Assembly: GCA_036898135.1 (NCBI GenBank)
Contig: CM072522.1
Coordinates: forward strand, 62,745,260 to 62,809,259
Origin: Oncomelania hupensis
Lineage: Eukaryota > Mollusca > Gastropoda > Littorinimorpha > Pomatiopsidae
Reading direction: 5' to 3'
Length of the DNA: 64,000 nucleotides
Numbering within the stretch: the first letter of the stretch is position 1; every line of letters begins with the position of its first letter. A program made the translations under genes and the position numbers. The notes beneath the pieces are model-generated. The model saw nothing but the letters and a program-made list of their open reading frames with translations. It had not been told where the DNA came from and did no database searches. This document shows positions 31,795 to 41,676 of the stretch, piece by piece.

Positions 31795-32089
31795 CTGGAA
31801 CAATGCACTGTTATGTATACATAATTATGTGTACTGAAGTATGTCTACGGACGTATGTGTACAGATGTATGTGAATCTTATCAGTACAACTTATGTTAAT
31901 CTGATGAATAAAATTTGATACAACAACAACAACAATGTATGTGTTTTTGTGTGATTTGGATTGAGTGTCATTCTGTGCTAATGGTGACAAAAACTATATA
32001 TAAAGCTAATTTATTAAAAAAAATCTGGTTCATTGTGTCTCCAATCTGAAATAAAAAAAGAAGAATGTTAGTTAGGAATTCATTGCTTA
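31795..32089. other. Intron flank with CAA-tailed repeat end
   Basis: Contains GATGAATAAAATTTGATACAA followed by (CAA)4 at about 31915-31936, like the 3' end of a SINE. Otherwise unremarkable. Confidence 0.4.
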
Positions 32090-32460
32090 CAGGGTCCAGC
32101 GGAACTGCAAAGAGCTGAATCAAAGTAAAAGGGCAAAGCCACATAAAACTGGCAATAGTCTAAAAGAAAATTAGTACCCAGGAAAACTGAAATAAAGGCT
32201 GACTCCCATGGTTGCCCACAAAGCTGCATATCAGACTCGATCAAACGTCCTCTTAAAGTCTCAAACACATGATATAGATGTTGTTTGTGCTGTAGGCATT
32301 TCTCGCAGATTATTCTGACGTTGAAAATCTGTTCAGTGGTACTTTGCACAGCCCTGAATCCTGCTTGTTCTTCAACTATGATTTGTTCAACTTGGGGTTT
32401 CAACCTGTTAAGTATTATTTTTAGGAAGACCTTTCTGGGATGGCTGATGGAGCACTTAAC
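32090..32460 (-). pseudogene. RTE-like LINE fragment (RT middle region)
   Basis: The minus-strand translation gives PQVEQIIVEEQAGFRAVQST and TEQIFNVRIICEKCLQHKQHLYHVF, then decays. Only the RT finger/palm entry is present, with many substitutions and deletions compared with the intact copy. Confidence 0.75.
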
Positions 32461-32696
32461 CGACAGCCATCTTTAATTACAAATTCGGAATACCTCACTC
32501 CCATCCCACTTTCATTCTCTCCCTTACCATATTTCTTTTAAAATATATGTTATTTTAAAGTGTCTGTTTTGAATCATGCTCTCTTTCTCATTCTCTCTCT
32601 TTCATTTATTTTAACAAATTATTTCCTCACCTCCGCAATCTTTCCTGAAATAAAAAGCATTTCAATAAAGTGTTCTATTATGTCTATGTAAGCAAA

Positions 32697-33465
32697 GTCC
32701 TGTCCTATCCTGTCCCATAACTCGAAGGTCGTTGGGGCACCATAGATGATCGTTTAACCAGCGTACTCCATCTTTCTCTGTCCTCAACCCCCATGGTTTT
32801 GCTTAGTGTCAAGCCAGTCCACTCTAAACTGTTGTCCTACAACTTTTTTTTCTGACTCCCTCTTCTTTTGTTTCCTTGCACGGGCTTTGCAGTATGGCCT
32901 TTGCTCTGCTGACATAGCCATACCATCGGAGTTCCGTTTCTTCACCATTGTAAGCATGTCATCGTGTTGTCAAATGACTTGTGTGATGGTCTGTCGGACT
33001 TCGTTGTTGGTGATGTGCTGGGTTTAGGAAATACCCAGTCTACGAACACATGGTATAGATGTTGTTGGTTCTGTAGGTATTTCTCGCAAATTATTCTGAA
33101 CTTGAAAATCTGTTCAGTGGTACTTCGCCTGCTTGTTCTTCAGTATGATTTGTTCAGCTTGAGGTTTCAACTTGTTGAGTATTATTTTTAGTGGGACCTT
33201 ACTGGGATGGCTAATGAGGCTGATGGTGCGGTAATTTTCACACTGCTGACGGTTATCCTTTTTGGAAAGAGTGATGACAAGAAACTGGGTCCATTAGGTA
33301 ACCCACTCCCCACTCTGGCCAGATTTTGTTACAGATAATGATAGAAAATCAATGCCAGGAAATAGAGAACAGTCTGAACAAGAACAACAGCAAGAAAGCC
33401 TACCAGACTGTGAAGCGGCTGACAAGTGTTATAGAGCCCAAGGTCTCTACGATCCAAAGCTGTGA
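32697..33465. pseudogene. RTE-like LINE copy with inverted 5' segment and internal deletion
   Basis: 32697-33328 is minus-strand: C-terminal block from 32700, then a jump near 33030 from the WYGHVT/ITNDEV region to the YHVF/ICEKYLQ region (large internal deletion), continuing to sequence coding IICNKIWQSGE at 33328. At 33333 the orientation flips to plus and reads QCQEIENSLNKNNSKKAYQT to about 33465. That segment belongs about 80-100 codons upstream in the intact protein. A 5' inversion with a small deletion at the joint is the usual outcome of twin priming during LINE insertion. Confidence 0.75.
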
Positions 33466-34117
33466 CGAGATGACTAGTTTTACCCTGCCTATTTACTATG
33501 TAGCCTTGTTTAGTCATTGTAACCTTAGAAAGTTAGTTATTACCCAGCAGACGATTACAGTATACGGAGGTACACACACCGCGAGCTTGACGCAAACAGT
33601 GTAGTGACGTCAGCACTGTGTGCCTTGAATCGAAACGTTTTATCCAATCAGGACTCAGGCTGAGCGGCTAGATCCAGTTCTGGCTGATTCAGGCCAAACC
33701 AGGTATTAGATTCAGTTGAGAGTAAGACGCCACAGGGTACACAGCTACACCTGAGTAGAGCAATACCTCCACTGAATAGACCAGGAAGCAGGACTTGAGA
33801 ATCTTAGAATTCTATCAAGTAGCCACGGGGCCTGACTTTGTCAAACAGGTAAATGAACATACTTCTGTTTCATTGTGATATATTTATATTATTGTTGAAA
33901 TTATGTTTGTGGAATTGGCTATGCATAGATGTGAAGTGTTAATCCGAGTTTGCGTGACCACGTGGCGAAACACGACCGGTTGCGCCGCCATGTTGTATAC
34001 CTGATGAAACCACTGTGGGTTAACATATGTATGTTTGCAGACCAGTGGCTGTACCTGTGAATGTTTATAATATTATTAAATCTGTATGTGTATAATTAGC
34101 CACGATTTATATTTATG
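33466..34117. other. Non-coding flank of the LTR-like repeat
   Basis: No reading frame of interest. It may include the 5' part of the LTR-like repeat whose shared portion starts at about 34118. Confidence 0.4.
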
Positions 34118-34549
34118 TATGTATAGGAAAGTAGAGTTGAGATTCCAGTGGACCACGGACGTAGCAGAATGTTCGTCGCTTATGTATAGAGATGTGGAGC
34201 TATCACTGAGGGCTATTTTGGCTTTCGGTGAGACGCTCTGCACAGACCTATCATTCAAGGTTGTGCAGAAGTTCGTCTCTTATGTTACAGACGAGCAGGC
34301 GAGCTATAACATGCGCCCAACTCCACAGGAAAACCAAGTTGGCTGTTTAGCCTCTACAGCACAAGCCTGAGAGAGCAACCCTGGAAAACACTCTGCAAGA
34401 CCCCACAGCGTAGCAAGGGACCCAACTACACGACGACACATCGTGTACCAGAAGCTACCTCACCGAAGGACTTCAAACCCACTATGTGACAGTTAAGTGC
34501 ATAAGCAAAAGTGCACCCAAACTGATAGCAAAAGGACCACAGTAGTCCA

Positions 34550-37500
34550 CTCTTCCTATCCTATCCTCCTATCCTATCCTGTCCCATAACCCGAAGGTCG
34601 TAGGGGCACCACAGATGATCGTTTAACCAGCATACTCCATCTTTCTCTGTCCTCAGCAGCCCTCATGGCTTCGCTCAGTGTCAAACCAGTCCATTCTCGA
34701 ATGTTGTCCTCCCACCTCTTTTTCGGTCTCCCTCTTCTTCTACCTCCTTGCACTGTGCCTTGCAGAATGGTCTTTGCAAGGCCTGATGATCTGGTGACGT
34801 GGCCATACCATCGGAGTTTCCGTTTCTTCACCACTGTGAGCAGGTCATCGTGTTGTCCAATGGCTTGTGTGATGGTCTGTCGGACTTCGTCGTTGGTGAT
34901 GTGTTGGGTATAGGAAATGCACAGAAGTCTTCTGTAGCACCTCATCTCCATGCTTTGTATTCTTCGTTGGAGATCTGCTGTGAGGGTCCATGCTTCGCAA
35001 GCATATAGGAAGATGGAGATTACCAGAGAGCGCAGCAGTCTTACTTTGGAATGTAGACTGATGGTTCTGTCTTTCCAAATGGGCTTCAACCTTGTCAGGG
35101 CAGCAGTTGTTTGTGCGATCCTGGAGAGGACTTCCTGTCGAGACCCATTGTCTGACACAATGGCTCCTAAATATTTGAAGCTGTGCACTGTGTTGAGGGA
35201 TTGGCCTTGTACTTTGATGTCCGTGTTGATGCCGTTGGTGTTGTTGGTCATCATTTTGGTCTTCTCTGCACTTATTTCCATTCCATAAGCTCTGGAGGTG
35301 GTGTCAAGCCTCTGTACAAGCTGTTCAAGTTCTTGTTCCTCTCCAGCCAATCCATCAATATCATCCGCAAAACAAAGATTGGAGATTGCTCTGCCCCCTG
35401 TGCTGACTGTGCCTTCGTGATCTGCAAGAGCATCTGACATGATGCGCTCTAGAAAGATGTTGAAGAGTGTTGGAGAGAGTAGGCATCCTTGACGCACACC
35501 GATTGTTGTTCTGAACCAGTTCCCGATGACGCTGTTATGGAGGACTGCACTGGTAGCCTTGTCATACAGGCTTTTGATGACTTCTATAATTTTAGGGCTG
35601 ATGTTGTACACTTTCATGGTTGCCCATAGAGCTGCATGCCAGACTCGGTCAAATGCCTTCTTGAAGTCTATGAACACATGATATAGATGTTGTTGGTGCT
35701 GTAGGTATTTCTCACAGATTATTCTGAGGTTGAAAATCTGTTCAGTGGTACTTCGCCCTGCCATGAATCCTGCTTGTTCTTCAGCTATGATTTGTTCAGC
35801 TTGTGGTTTCAACCTGTTGAGTATTATTTTCAGGAGGACCTTGCTAGGATGGCTGATGAGGCTGATGGTGCGGTAATTTTCACACTCCTGAAGGTTACCT
35901 TTTTTGGGAAGAGTGATGACAAGCGACTGGGTCCATGGTGTAGGCCATTCCCCACTCTGCCAGATCTTGTTACAGATAATGGTGAGAGCATCAGTCATCG
36001 CTTCTCCTCCTGCTTGTAGCATTTCCGCTGGTATGTTGTCCACTCCCGCTGACTTCCGTTTCTTCAGCGATTGCACTGCTGCTTCAACTTCTTCCCGGAG
36101 AATTGGGAGGATTTCTTCTTCTTCTGTGCTCTCGGGACATGTTAGAACTGATGGGTCTCCATTTGGTGTATGGTTGTAAAGGTCAGAGCAGTACTCTGTC
36201 CATCTGTCCAAGACTTCTTGTTCTTCTGTAAGGCAAATGCCAGACTTGCTTTGGATAGTGGAGACTTTGGGCTGTTTAACACTTGTCAGCCGCTTCACAG
36301 TCTGGTAGGCCTTCTTGCTGTTGTTCTTGTTCAGATTGTTCTCTATTTCCTGGCATTGATCTTCTATCCAGTTCTCCTTTGCTGTGCGCATGCCTTTTCG
36401 GATGTCATTGTTGATTTTTCGGTAGACATCAGCTCCCTGTGAGGTGTTCGTTTTCTTTTTTACCTCTCTTCGTTTATCACACAGATCCAAAAGTTCAGGT
36501 GTGATCCACGGCTTCTTCTTTGGTCGGTGCTTGCCAAGGATCTCAGTGGCGGCATCTGTTACAGCTGAGTTGAAGGTATTGGTCATGGTGTTGACATCTA
36601 CTTCGCCTGCCCCCAAAATAAGCAGTGGTGCAAATTTCCCTCCAATTGTGGCCTGAAATATTTTTGCCACCTCCGGGTCTTGCAGTTTGTCCAGGTCGAA
36701 CTTCAGCCTAGTGCACTTTGCTGTATTTACTCTCTTCAAATGGAGCCGGAAAGACATCATCACGAGATCGTGGTCACTTCCAATGTCTGCTCCTGGAAAA
36801 GTGCGTGTCCTGCCAATGTTGATGCTTGATCTGAAGCGTTTCTTGACCATGATGTAGTCGATCTGGTTGTGATGTTCCCCGCCGGGACTGTGCCATGTCC
36901 ATCGTCTGGATTTTTTGTGGAGACCAAGCGTGTTTGCCAGTACCAGATTGTTGTATCTGGCAAACTCCAATAGCCTCAGACCCCTGTCATTTGTCTCGTT
37001 GTTGCAGTGGGGTCCGCATGTGTCTCCCCAGTTGTGGTGCGCATCTTGGCCAACCTTGGCATTCCAGTCGCCTTGCACTATGACTATGTCCTTCTTCGGC
37101 ACTTGGTCAAGGACCGCCTGTAGATTTTCATAAAAATCCTCCACTTCGCTGTCTTCATAGTCTGATGTTGGGGCATAGGCCTGGATGATGGTAATGTTGA
37201 AAGGGGTTGCTCTCAGACGGATGGTAATGAGTCTACTGGAGACTGGGCGGCAACCCATGACAGTGGCTAGAATGTTCTTGTGGACCAAGAATCCAACGCC
37301 GTGTTCGTGCATGTCATCTCTTCCGCTGAAATAGAGCTTGTGGCCTTTGTCAGTCGTTGTTTCACCGAGGCCTTTCCAGCGCAGTTCGCTGATACCTAGA
37401 ACGTTCCATCGATAGTGGTCCAGCTCGTGGGCCAGTTCTTCTAATTTTCCTTCCGCAGTTAGGGTCCTGACATTCCAGGTTCCTATGACGATGTTGTTTC

Positions 37501-37909
37501 TCGTGCGGATCTTGCTAATTTGTCCATCAGTAGCATACTTTTCACCTCCGTCCTGGTGGCCAACGGAAGGCGCGGTCCTTGTTCCGGGCGACGACCGATC
37601 CGGCATGGAATTAGTGGATAGCCTCATCATGTGTTGTGTCTTGGGCAAAAAAGACCTGGCAGGGCCCAATCCTCTCCAGGCTGTTGGCCACAGCCGAAAT
37701 CCACGAATACAGTGTGGCTCGCCTTGGCCCTGAGCACGTGGTCGTTGAACCTGTAGTAACGTGAGGTTCCTCCGCCCTGGCCGGTGACTTCTGTGTAGAA
37801 GACATTCGCCCAGTGATGCCGTGCTAACATCACCCCTGTTAGTCGCCTCTTACGACACGCCGGGAAACGTTGGGTCTATTCTATTTGCCCGAACCCACAG
37901 AGCACAAAC
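34550..37909 (-). mobile_element. Full-length RTE-like LINE with perfect 16-bp target-site duplication
   Basis: The element is 3360 bp, minus strand. It is flanked by GGACCACAGTAGTCCA at 34534-34549 and 37910-37925. The 5' UTR (37631-37909) opens near GTGGGTTCGGGC and contains a GTCG...CGAC stem-loop; the 5' end matches the copy at 39905, so it is probably complete. A single ORF follows, then a short 3' end of GGATA repeats. The perfect long target duplication and the uninterrupted ORF indicate a recent insertion. Most other LINE scraps in the window belong to the same family. Confidence 0.9.
34574..37630 (-). CDS. RTE-like LINE ORF: APE endonuclease plus reverse transcriptase, intact
   Basis: 1018 codons from the first ATG of the open frame (37630) to the stop at 34574. 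The N-terminal endonuclease has the motif series GTWNVRTL, GISELRWKG (Glu), YAPTSD, QGDWNAKVG, WTWHSPGG...IDYIMV and GSDHDLVMM (Asp-His), so the catalytic set is complete. The RT has ITLPKKGNLQECENYRTISL, EEQAGFMAGRSTTEQIF, DFKKAFDRVWHAALW, GVRQGCLLSPTLFNIFLE and FADDIDGLAG, with both catalytic Asp present. The C-terminus carries RWYGHVTRSS and RGRPKKRWEDNIREW. It nicks target DNA and reverse-transcribes its RNA at the nick. No separate ORF1 is seen, as in RTE-type elements. An upstream in-frame TTG exists but the ATG is the likelier start. Confidence 0.9.
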   Translation of the reverse strand: MMRLSTNSMPDRSSPGTRTAPSVGHQDGGEKYATDGQISKIRTRNNIVIGTWNVRTLTAEGKLEELAHELDHYRWNVLGISELRWKGLGETTTDKGHKLYFSGRDDMHEHGVGFLVHKNILATVMGCRPVSSRLITIRLRATPFNITIIQAYAPTSDYEDSEVEDFYENLQAVLDQVPKKDIVIVQGDWNAKVGQDAHHNWGDTCGPHCNNETNDRGLRLLEFARYNNLVLANTLGLHKKSRRWTWHSPGGEHHNQIDYIMVKKRFRSSINIGRTRTFPGADIGSDHDLVMMSFRLHLKRVNTAKCTRLKFDLDKLQDPEVAKIFQATIGGKFAPLLILGAGEVDVNTMTNTFNSAVTDAATEILGKHRPKKKPWITPELLDLCDKRREVKKKTNTSQGADVYRKINNDIRKGMRTAKENWIEDQCQEIENNLNKNNSKKAYQTVKRLTSVKQPKVSTIQSKSGICLTEEQEVLDRWTEYCSDLYNHTPNGDPSVLTCPESTEEEEILPILREEVEAAVQSLKKRKSAGVDNIPAEMLQAGGEAMTDALTIICNKIWQSGEWPTPWTQSLVITLPKKGNLQECENYRTISLISHPSKVLLKIILNRLKPQAEQIIAEEQAGFMAGRSTTEQIFNLRIICEKYLQHQQHLYHVFIDFKKAFDRVWHAALWATMKVYNISPKIIEVIKSLYDKATSAVLHNSVIGNWFRTTIGVRQGCLLSPTLFNIFLERIMSDALADHEGTVSTGGRAISNLCFADDIDGLAGEEQELEQLVQRLDTTSRAYGMEISAEKTKMMTNNTNGINTDIKVQGQSLNTVHSFKYLGAIVSDNGSRQEVLSRIAQTTAALTRLKPIWKDRTISLHSKVRLLRSLVISIFLYACEAWTLTADLQRRIQSMEMRCYRRLLCISYTQHITNDEVRQTITQAIGQHDDLLTVVKKRKLRWYGHVTRSSGLAKTILQGTVQGGRRRGRPKKRWEDNIREWTGLTLSEAMRAAEDRERWSMLVKRSSVVPLRPSGYGTG

Positions 37910-38327
37910 GGACCACAGTAGTCCAATCTTCAAGAACTTTAGTAGCCAGTGCCCAATGAAGACTTAACAGCTGCCTAGACTATCAGCGATTGAATTATTT
38001 GCAGTGACTCATGACTTTTTAAGGTAGAGTAGTACATAGAAGATCTTGTATAGAGTAGAAGAAATAAATGTGTGATTTTAACTGTTATTAAGTGGCTGGA
38101 CTACATATGATTCATAGCCGTGTGAAAGCTAGTGTGACAGTGATCTTTTACCATTTTTCTATCTATCTCTGTATCCCAGCCTTAACACAGACCGAGCTAA
38201 ATAAATAAATTTATTAAAGTAATTCAGCGGGTGACTAACTAGCAGTTCCCATCGAATAAAGCGTGAGGGTTACAGAAATTCCATTGTGCAGAGCCCAGTA
38301 ACCCATAAACCCCACGTGACAAAAGCA

Positions 38328-38707
38328 AGTCTGGCATATGCCTTACAGAAGAGCAAGAAGTCTTGGATAGATGGACAGAGTACTGCCCTGACCTTTACAA
38401 CTACACCCCAAACGGAGACCCATCAGTTCTAGCTTGTCCCGAAAACAGAGAAGAAGAAGAAATCATCCCAAATCTCCGAGAAGAAATTGCGGCAGCAGTG
38501 CAGTTGCTGAAGAAAGGGAAGTGGGAGTGGGAGTGGTCAACATACCCGCGAAACAGCTTTAAGCAGGAGGAGAAGCGACGATTGATGCCCTCATCATTAC
38601 CTGTACAATGATCTGGCAAAGTGGGGAGTGGCCTACACCATGGACCCAGTCCAAAACAAGGTTACTTTCGGGAGTGTGAAAATTACCGCACCATCAGCCT
38701 CATCAGC
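38328..38707 (+). pseudogene. RTE-like LINE internal fragment
   Basis: Plus-strand sequence coding GICLTEEQEVLDRWTEYC-like, then YNYTPNGDPSVLACPE, EEIIPNLREEIAAAVQLLKK, a damaged segment, and ECENYRTISLIS at 38707. It corresponds to the linker and early RT. The frame is broken after KKGKWEW. Both ends are abrupt. Confidence 0.8.
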
Positions 38708-39254
38708 GTCGGAACCCATAATAGTAACCATGTCATATTGTATATCGTTGGAAAGGAGAGACGTTGTTCTTTCTTTGTCATAATTATTATTATTTATAAT
38801 TGTATTAAATTAAAGAGTTAGCACGAGTTTAGACTCGTGACATTCTTAAAAGCAGCAGCCAACTCCCTCTTAAATTGCGTATTATTTTTATTTCGTAGCA
38901 GATAGGTCCGATATTATTATATCAATAGAAAGGTCGTATTTCCGCGTTTCCGCCCATATATAATTTGTATAGTGTTCGTTGGCGTTTCAAGCCTTATATG
39001 TACAATAAAGATTAACATCTACAATAAATTACCGAGAGAGGCGAACATTCTGAGGCGCGCTGCCGTGAACTGACAAAACCGAGCAAGTCCACAAAACCTA
39101 CTTTCGAGAAAATCGACGTTTTGTGTTGCGCTATATTACGCGATCGTTTCTGGAAGTTTAAGGGCATATTATAATGCAATTCCTCGATTTAAGAGTGCAT
39201 TCCTTGAATGTTAAAGAAATGTTTGATAGATTTGATGTTTTAAGACTATTTGTG
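38708..39254. other. AT-rich non-coding stretch
   Basis: No frame of interest. A CTGACAAAACCGAGCAAGTC block near 39070 is related to the hairpin repeats that begin at 39255. Confidence 0.4.
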
Positions 39255-39468
39255 GACTTGCTTTGTTTTGTCAGATTATTCTTGAGATAGGTCTTTGTTG
39301 AGAACATGACAAAACCAAGCAAGTCACCCACTTGGTTTTGTCAGTTTATTATTGAATTAAATCCTTGTTAAAAAAAATTCACAAAACCAAGTAAGTCAAA
39401 TCCGCTTGGTTTTGTCAGTTTATTATTAAACAAATCCTTGTTTTCAAAATTCACCAAACCAAGTAAGT
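39255..39468. repeat. Three tandem hairpin units with ACTTGGTTTTGT / ACAAAACCAAGT arms
   Basis: Units at 39255-39325, 39329-39397 and about 39403-39468. Each opens with (A/G)CTTG(G/C)TTTTGTCAG or a variant, has an AT-rich loop (TTTATTATTGAATTAAATCC type) and closes with the complementary ACAAAACCAAG(T/C)AAGT. Each unit is thus a potential stem of about 12 bp with a 40-45-nt loop, repeated head to tail. Confidence 0.85.
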
Positions 39469-39604
39469 GCCATAGGCCGTTTCTTTGTTAAAAAGTCTGA
39501 CGACATGAGTCACATAAGTTGGGTTTTGTAAGATGTGGGTGCGGCAGTTAAAGTGGGTGTATGTGTGTGCGTGTTTATTATTGTTTTTAGCCATTCTTCA
39601 CTTA

Positions 39605-39790
39605 ATATTCCTGGGTTGGTAGGCGCCGGTGTCCAATGCCAATGGTCGAGGGTTCGAGCTCCACACGGGGCAAAAATATGTGATTCTTATGAGACTTTAC
39701 GGGTCACCGAGGGTTCTCTCCGGGTACTCCGGCTTCCTCCCTCCCTTCAAAATAATATTAGATGCAGCCAATGTAATTTTAAAAATACAA
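39605..39790 (+). mobile_element. tRNA-derived SINE (V-SINE-like)
   Basis: A degenerate tRNA-like head ending GGTCGAGGGTTCGAGCTCC (Pol III B-box) is followed by a GGGTTCTCTCCGGGTACTCC and GGCTTCCTCCCTC block, which I recognise as the conserved central domain of V-SINE-type elements in fish and molluscs. The A-box is poor and no clear tail was seen, so the copy is old. Confidence 0.55.
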
Positions 39791-39904
39791 AACTATTTCC
39801 TTTCAGTTTCCTATTGTAGCGATCTTCCTGCCTTTACACCAAGTGTATGTCTTGTATTTTGTTGCCCTTGTTGTGTGTCTGTAATATATTTGTTGCTGTT
39901 TGTT

Positions 39905-40615
39905 TGTGGGTTCGGGCACTGAATAGAATAGACCCAACGTTTCCCGGCGTGTCGTAAGAGGCGACTAACAGGGGTAATGTTAACACGGCATCACTGGGCG
40001 AAAGTCTTCTACACAGAAGTCACCGGCCAGGGCGAGGAACCTCACGTTACTACAGGTTCAACGACCGCGTGCTCAGGGCCAAGGCGAGCCACACTGTATT
40101 CGTGGATTTCGGCTGTGGCCAACAGCCTGGAGAGGATTGGGCACCGCCAGGTCTTTTTTGCCCAAGACACACTACATGATGACACTATCCACTAATTCCA
40201 TACCGGATCGGTCGTCGCCCGGCTCAAGGACCGCGCCTTCCGTTGGCCACCAGGACGGAGGTGTTAAGTATGCTACTGATGGACAATTTAGCAAGACCCG
40301 CAGGAGAAACACCATCGTTATAGGAACCTGGAATGTCAGGACCCTAACTGCGGAAGGAATATTAGAAGAACTGGCCCACGAGTTGGACCACTATCGATGG
40401 AACGTTCTAGGCATCAGCGAACTGCGCTGGAAAGACCTAGGTGAAACAACGACCGACAAAGACCACAAGCTCTATTTCAGCGGTAGAGATGACAGGCACG
40501 AACATGGCGTTGGATTCTTGGTCCACAAGAACATTCTAGCCACTGTCATGGGTTTCCGCCCAGTCTCCAGTAGACTCATTACCATCCGCCTGAGAGCATC
40601 CCCTTTAACGTGTGC
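39905..40615 (+). pseudogene. RTE-like LINE 5' end (5' UTR and start of endonuclease), 3'-truncated
   Basis: Matches the 5' UTR and the first about 160 codons of the intact LINE on the opposite strand, from GTGGGTTCGGGC through IVIGTWNVRTLTAEG and GISELRWKDLGE to RPVSSRLITIRLRA. It stops abruptly at 40615. A few substitutions and one indel (GGCGAGGAAC against GGCGGAGGAAC) shift the untranslated part. Retaining the 5' end while losing the 3' end is unusual for target-primed insertion and suggests a later deletion or recombination. Confidence 0.85.
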
Positions 40616-40616
40616 G

Positions 40617-41047
40617 ATGTAATAAATAATTAATAGTATTAGCAACTAGAAACAGTCTAGGATTTGAACTATACAACCTATTTCAACGTGAAACAAGACA
40701 TTACTATCGCACAATTGACTGGTCCTATCTCAGATCGTCATATCAAAAGTTAATGTGCGATCCTATCCACTGTTTGCTCGATTGAGTTTTTATATTGTTA
40801 ATGTAATAAATAATAATCATTAGTAATAGTAACTAGAAACGGTATAGGATTTGAACTATACAACCTATTTCAAAGTGAAACAAGACATTACTATCGCACA
40901 ACGCCGATCACCCTATTTCAGACTGGCCCTATCTCAGACCGCCACAGGTGCGGTCTCAAACAGGGCACCACAAGTCGTCTGCTACCGCGCATGCGCACCA
41001 CTCCGATCACCCTGTTTCAGACCGGCCCTATCTCAGACCGCCACACC
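40617..41047 (+). repeat. Nested tandem duplications
   Basis: A block containing GGATTTGAACTATACAACC and GACATTACTATCGCACAA occurs at about 40620-40722 and again at about 40800-40902. A second block, CCGATCACCCTATTTCAGAC...CTCAGACCGCCACA, occurs at 40904-40946 and 41003-41045. Copies differ by a few bases. Confidence 0.85.
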
Positions 41048-41169
41048 GGTTTCGAGATCATGAATATGTGACGTCAGCTCTTCTCTCGCCTGATTGGCTA
41101 CACTCCTGTCCCGGATGTAAACAACAGTTAAAACAACGTGGGAAAACTCACATGGTTAATAGTACGGGT

Positions 41170-41676
41170 GTAGACCTAATGTCAGAATTTCGAGATGTGG
41201 GTAGACAGCCTTGTGTTTAACTGTTATGTTATTTGGATGGCACCATTGCTTGTTGATATATGCACACACACCCCCACCTCCCAACTTGTCGGATTCCTTG
41301 GTCCTGTCGCCACGGTAAACAGTGAAACCGTCGATCTCTACACACGAGTCGGGAATGTCCTTGTGTAGGTGTGTTTCCGTAAAGCACAACAAACTGGCTG
41401 TCCTAAATTCTTTTCTGTTTTGTGTGTTTGCGTGTAGTTCATCAAGTTTATTGGCTAATGACCTAACATTGCCGATAACTGCTGTCGGAAGATAGGGTTT
41501 AAATTTTCTTTTCTCGTTACGTTCTCTCACACCTCCTTTCTTTCCTCTCTTTCTAATTTTCATTTCTTTTGGCAAGTCTATGTTGGGTTTAACAACGAGA
41601 GGGGAGTCACGCAGGCCTACTAACTGCTGTGCTGAGTAGCGTAATGGCGGCGACACTGATGATTCAGTGTTCACAA
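41170..41676 (-). pseudogene. LINE endonuclease N-terminal fragment (CR1/L2 group)
   Basis: The minus-strand frame includes TAVIGNVRSLANKLDEL (the metal-binding Asn region of the APE endonuclease), LLCFTETHLHKDIPD (catalytic Glu in ETHL), IDGFTVYRGDR and GGGVCAYINKQWC. These are the first motifs of a CR1/L2-type LINE ORF2 and are collinear. The sequence then ends, so the rest of ORF2 is missing. The L2-like LINE at 20625 lacks exactly this part, but there is no evidence that they are from one copy. Confidence 0.7.

Larger units (their letters stand above)
34118..38175 (+). repeat. LTR-like dispersed repeat, copy 1, interrupted by a full-length LINE
   Basis: 34118-34549 and 37926-38175 together align with the reverse complement of 50715-51595. 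Shared blocks are ATTCCAGTGGACCACGGAC, GAATGTTCGTCGCTTAT, GACGCTCTGCACA, GAAATAAATGTG and TGATCTTTTACCATTTT. An AATAAA at 38063-38068 is conserved in both, about 110 bp before the end of similarity, which fits an LTR or a non-autonomous element. The LINE at 34550-37909 is inserted in it with a target duplication. Confidence 0.65.

Noticed and set aside
34086..34370. Short frames shared by the repeats at 34118 and 51377
   Set aside because: The similarity is at DNA level across coding and non-coding frames alike, with indels that break the frame, so it reflects a repeat and not a protein.
37850..37909. HDV-like or hammerhead ribozyme at the LINE 5' end
   Set aside because: I could not pair a 7-bp P1 with a suitable downstream strand, nor find a CTGATGA...GAAA hammerhead core; left as an open question in the findings.
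39255..39468. CRISPR array
   Set aside because: The sequence is eukaryotic and the units are adjacent hairpins without unique spacers.
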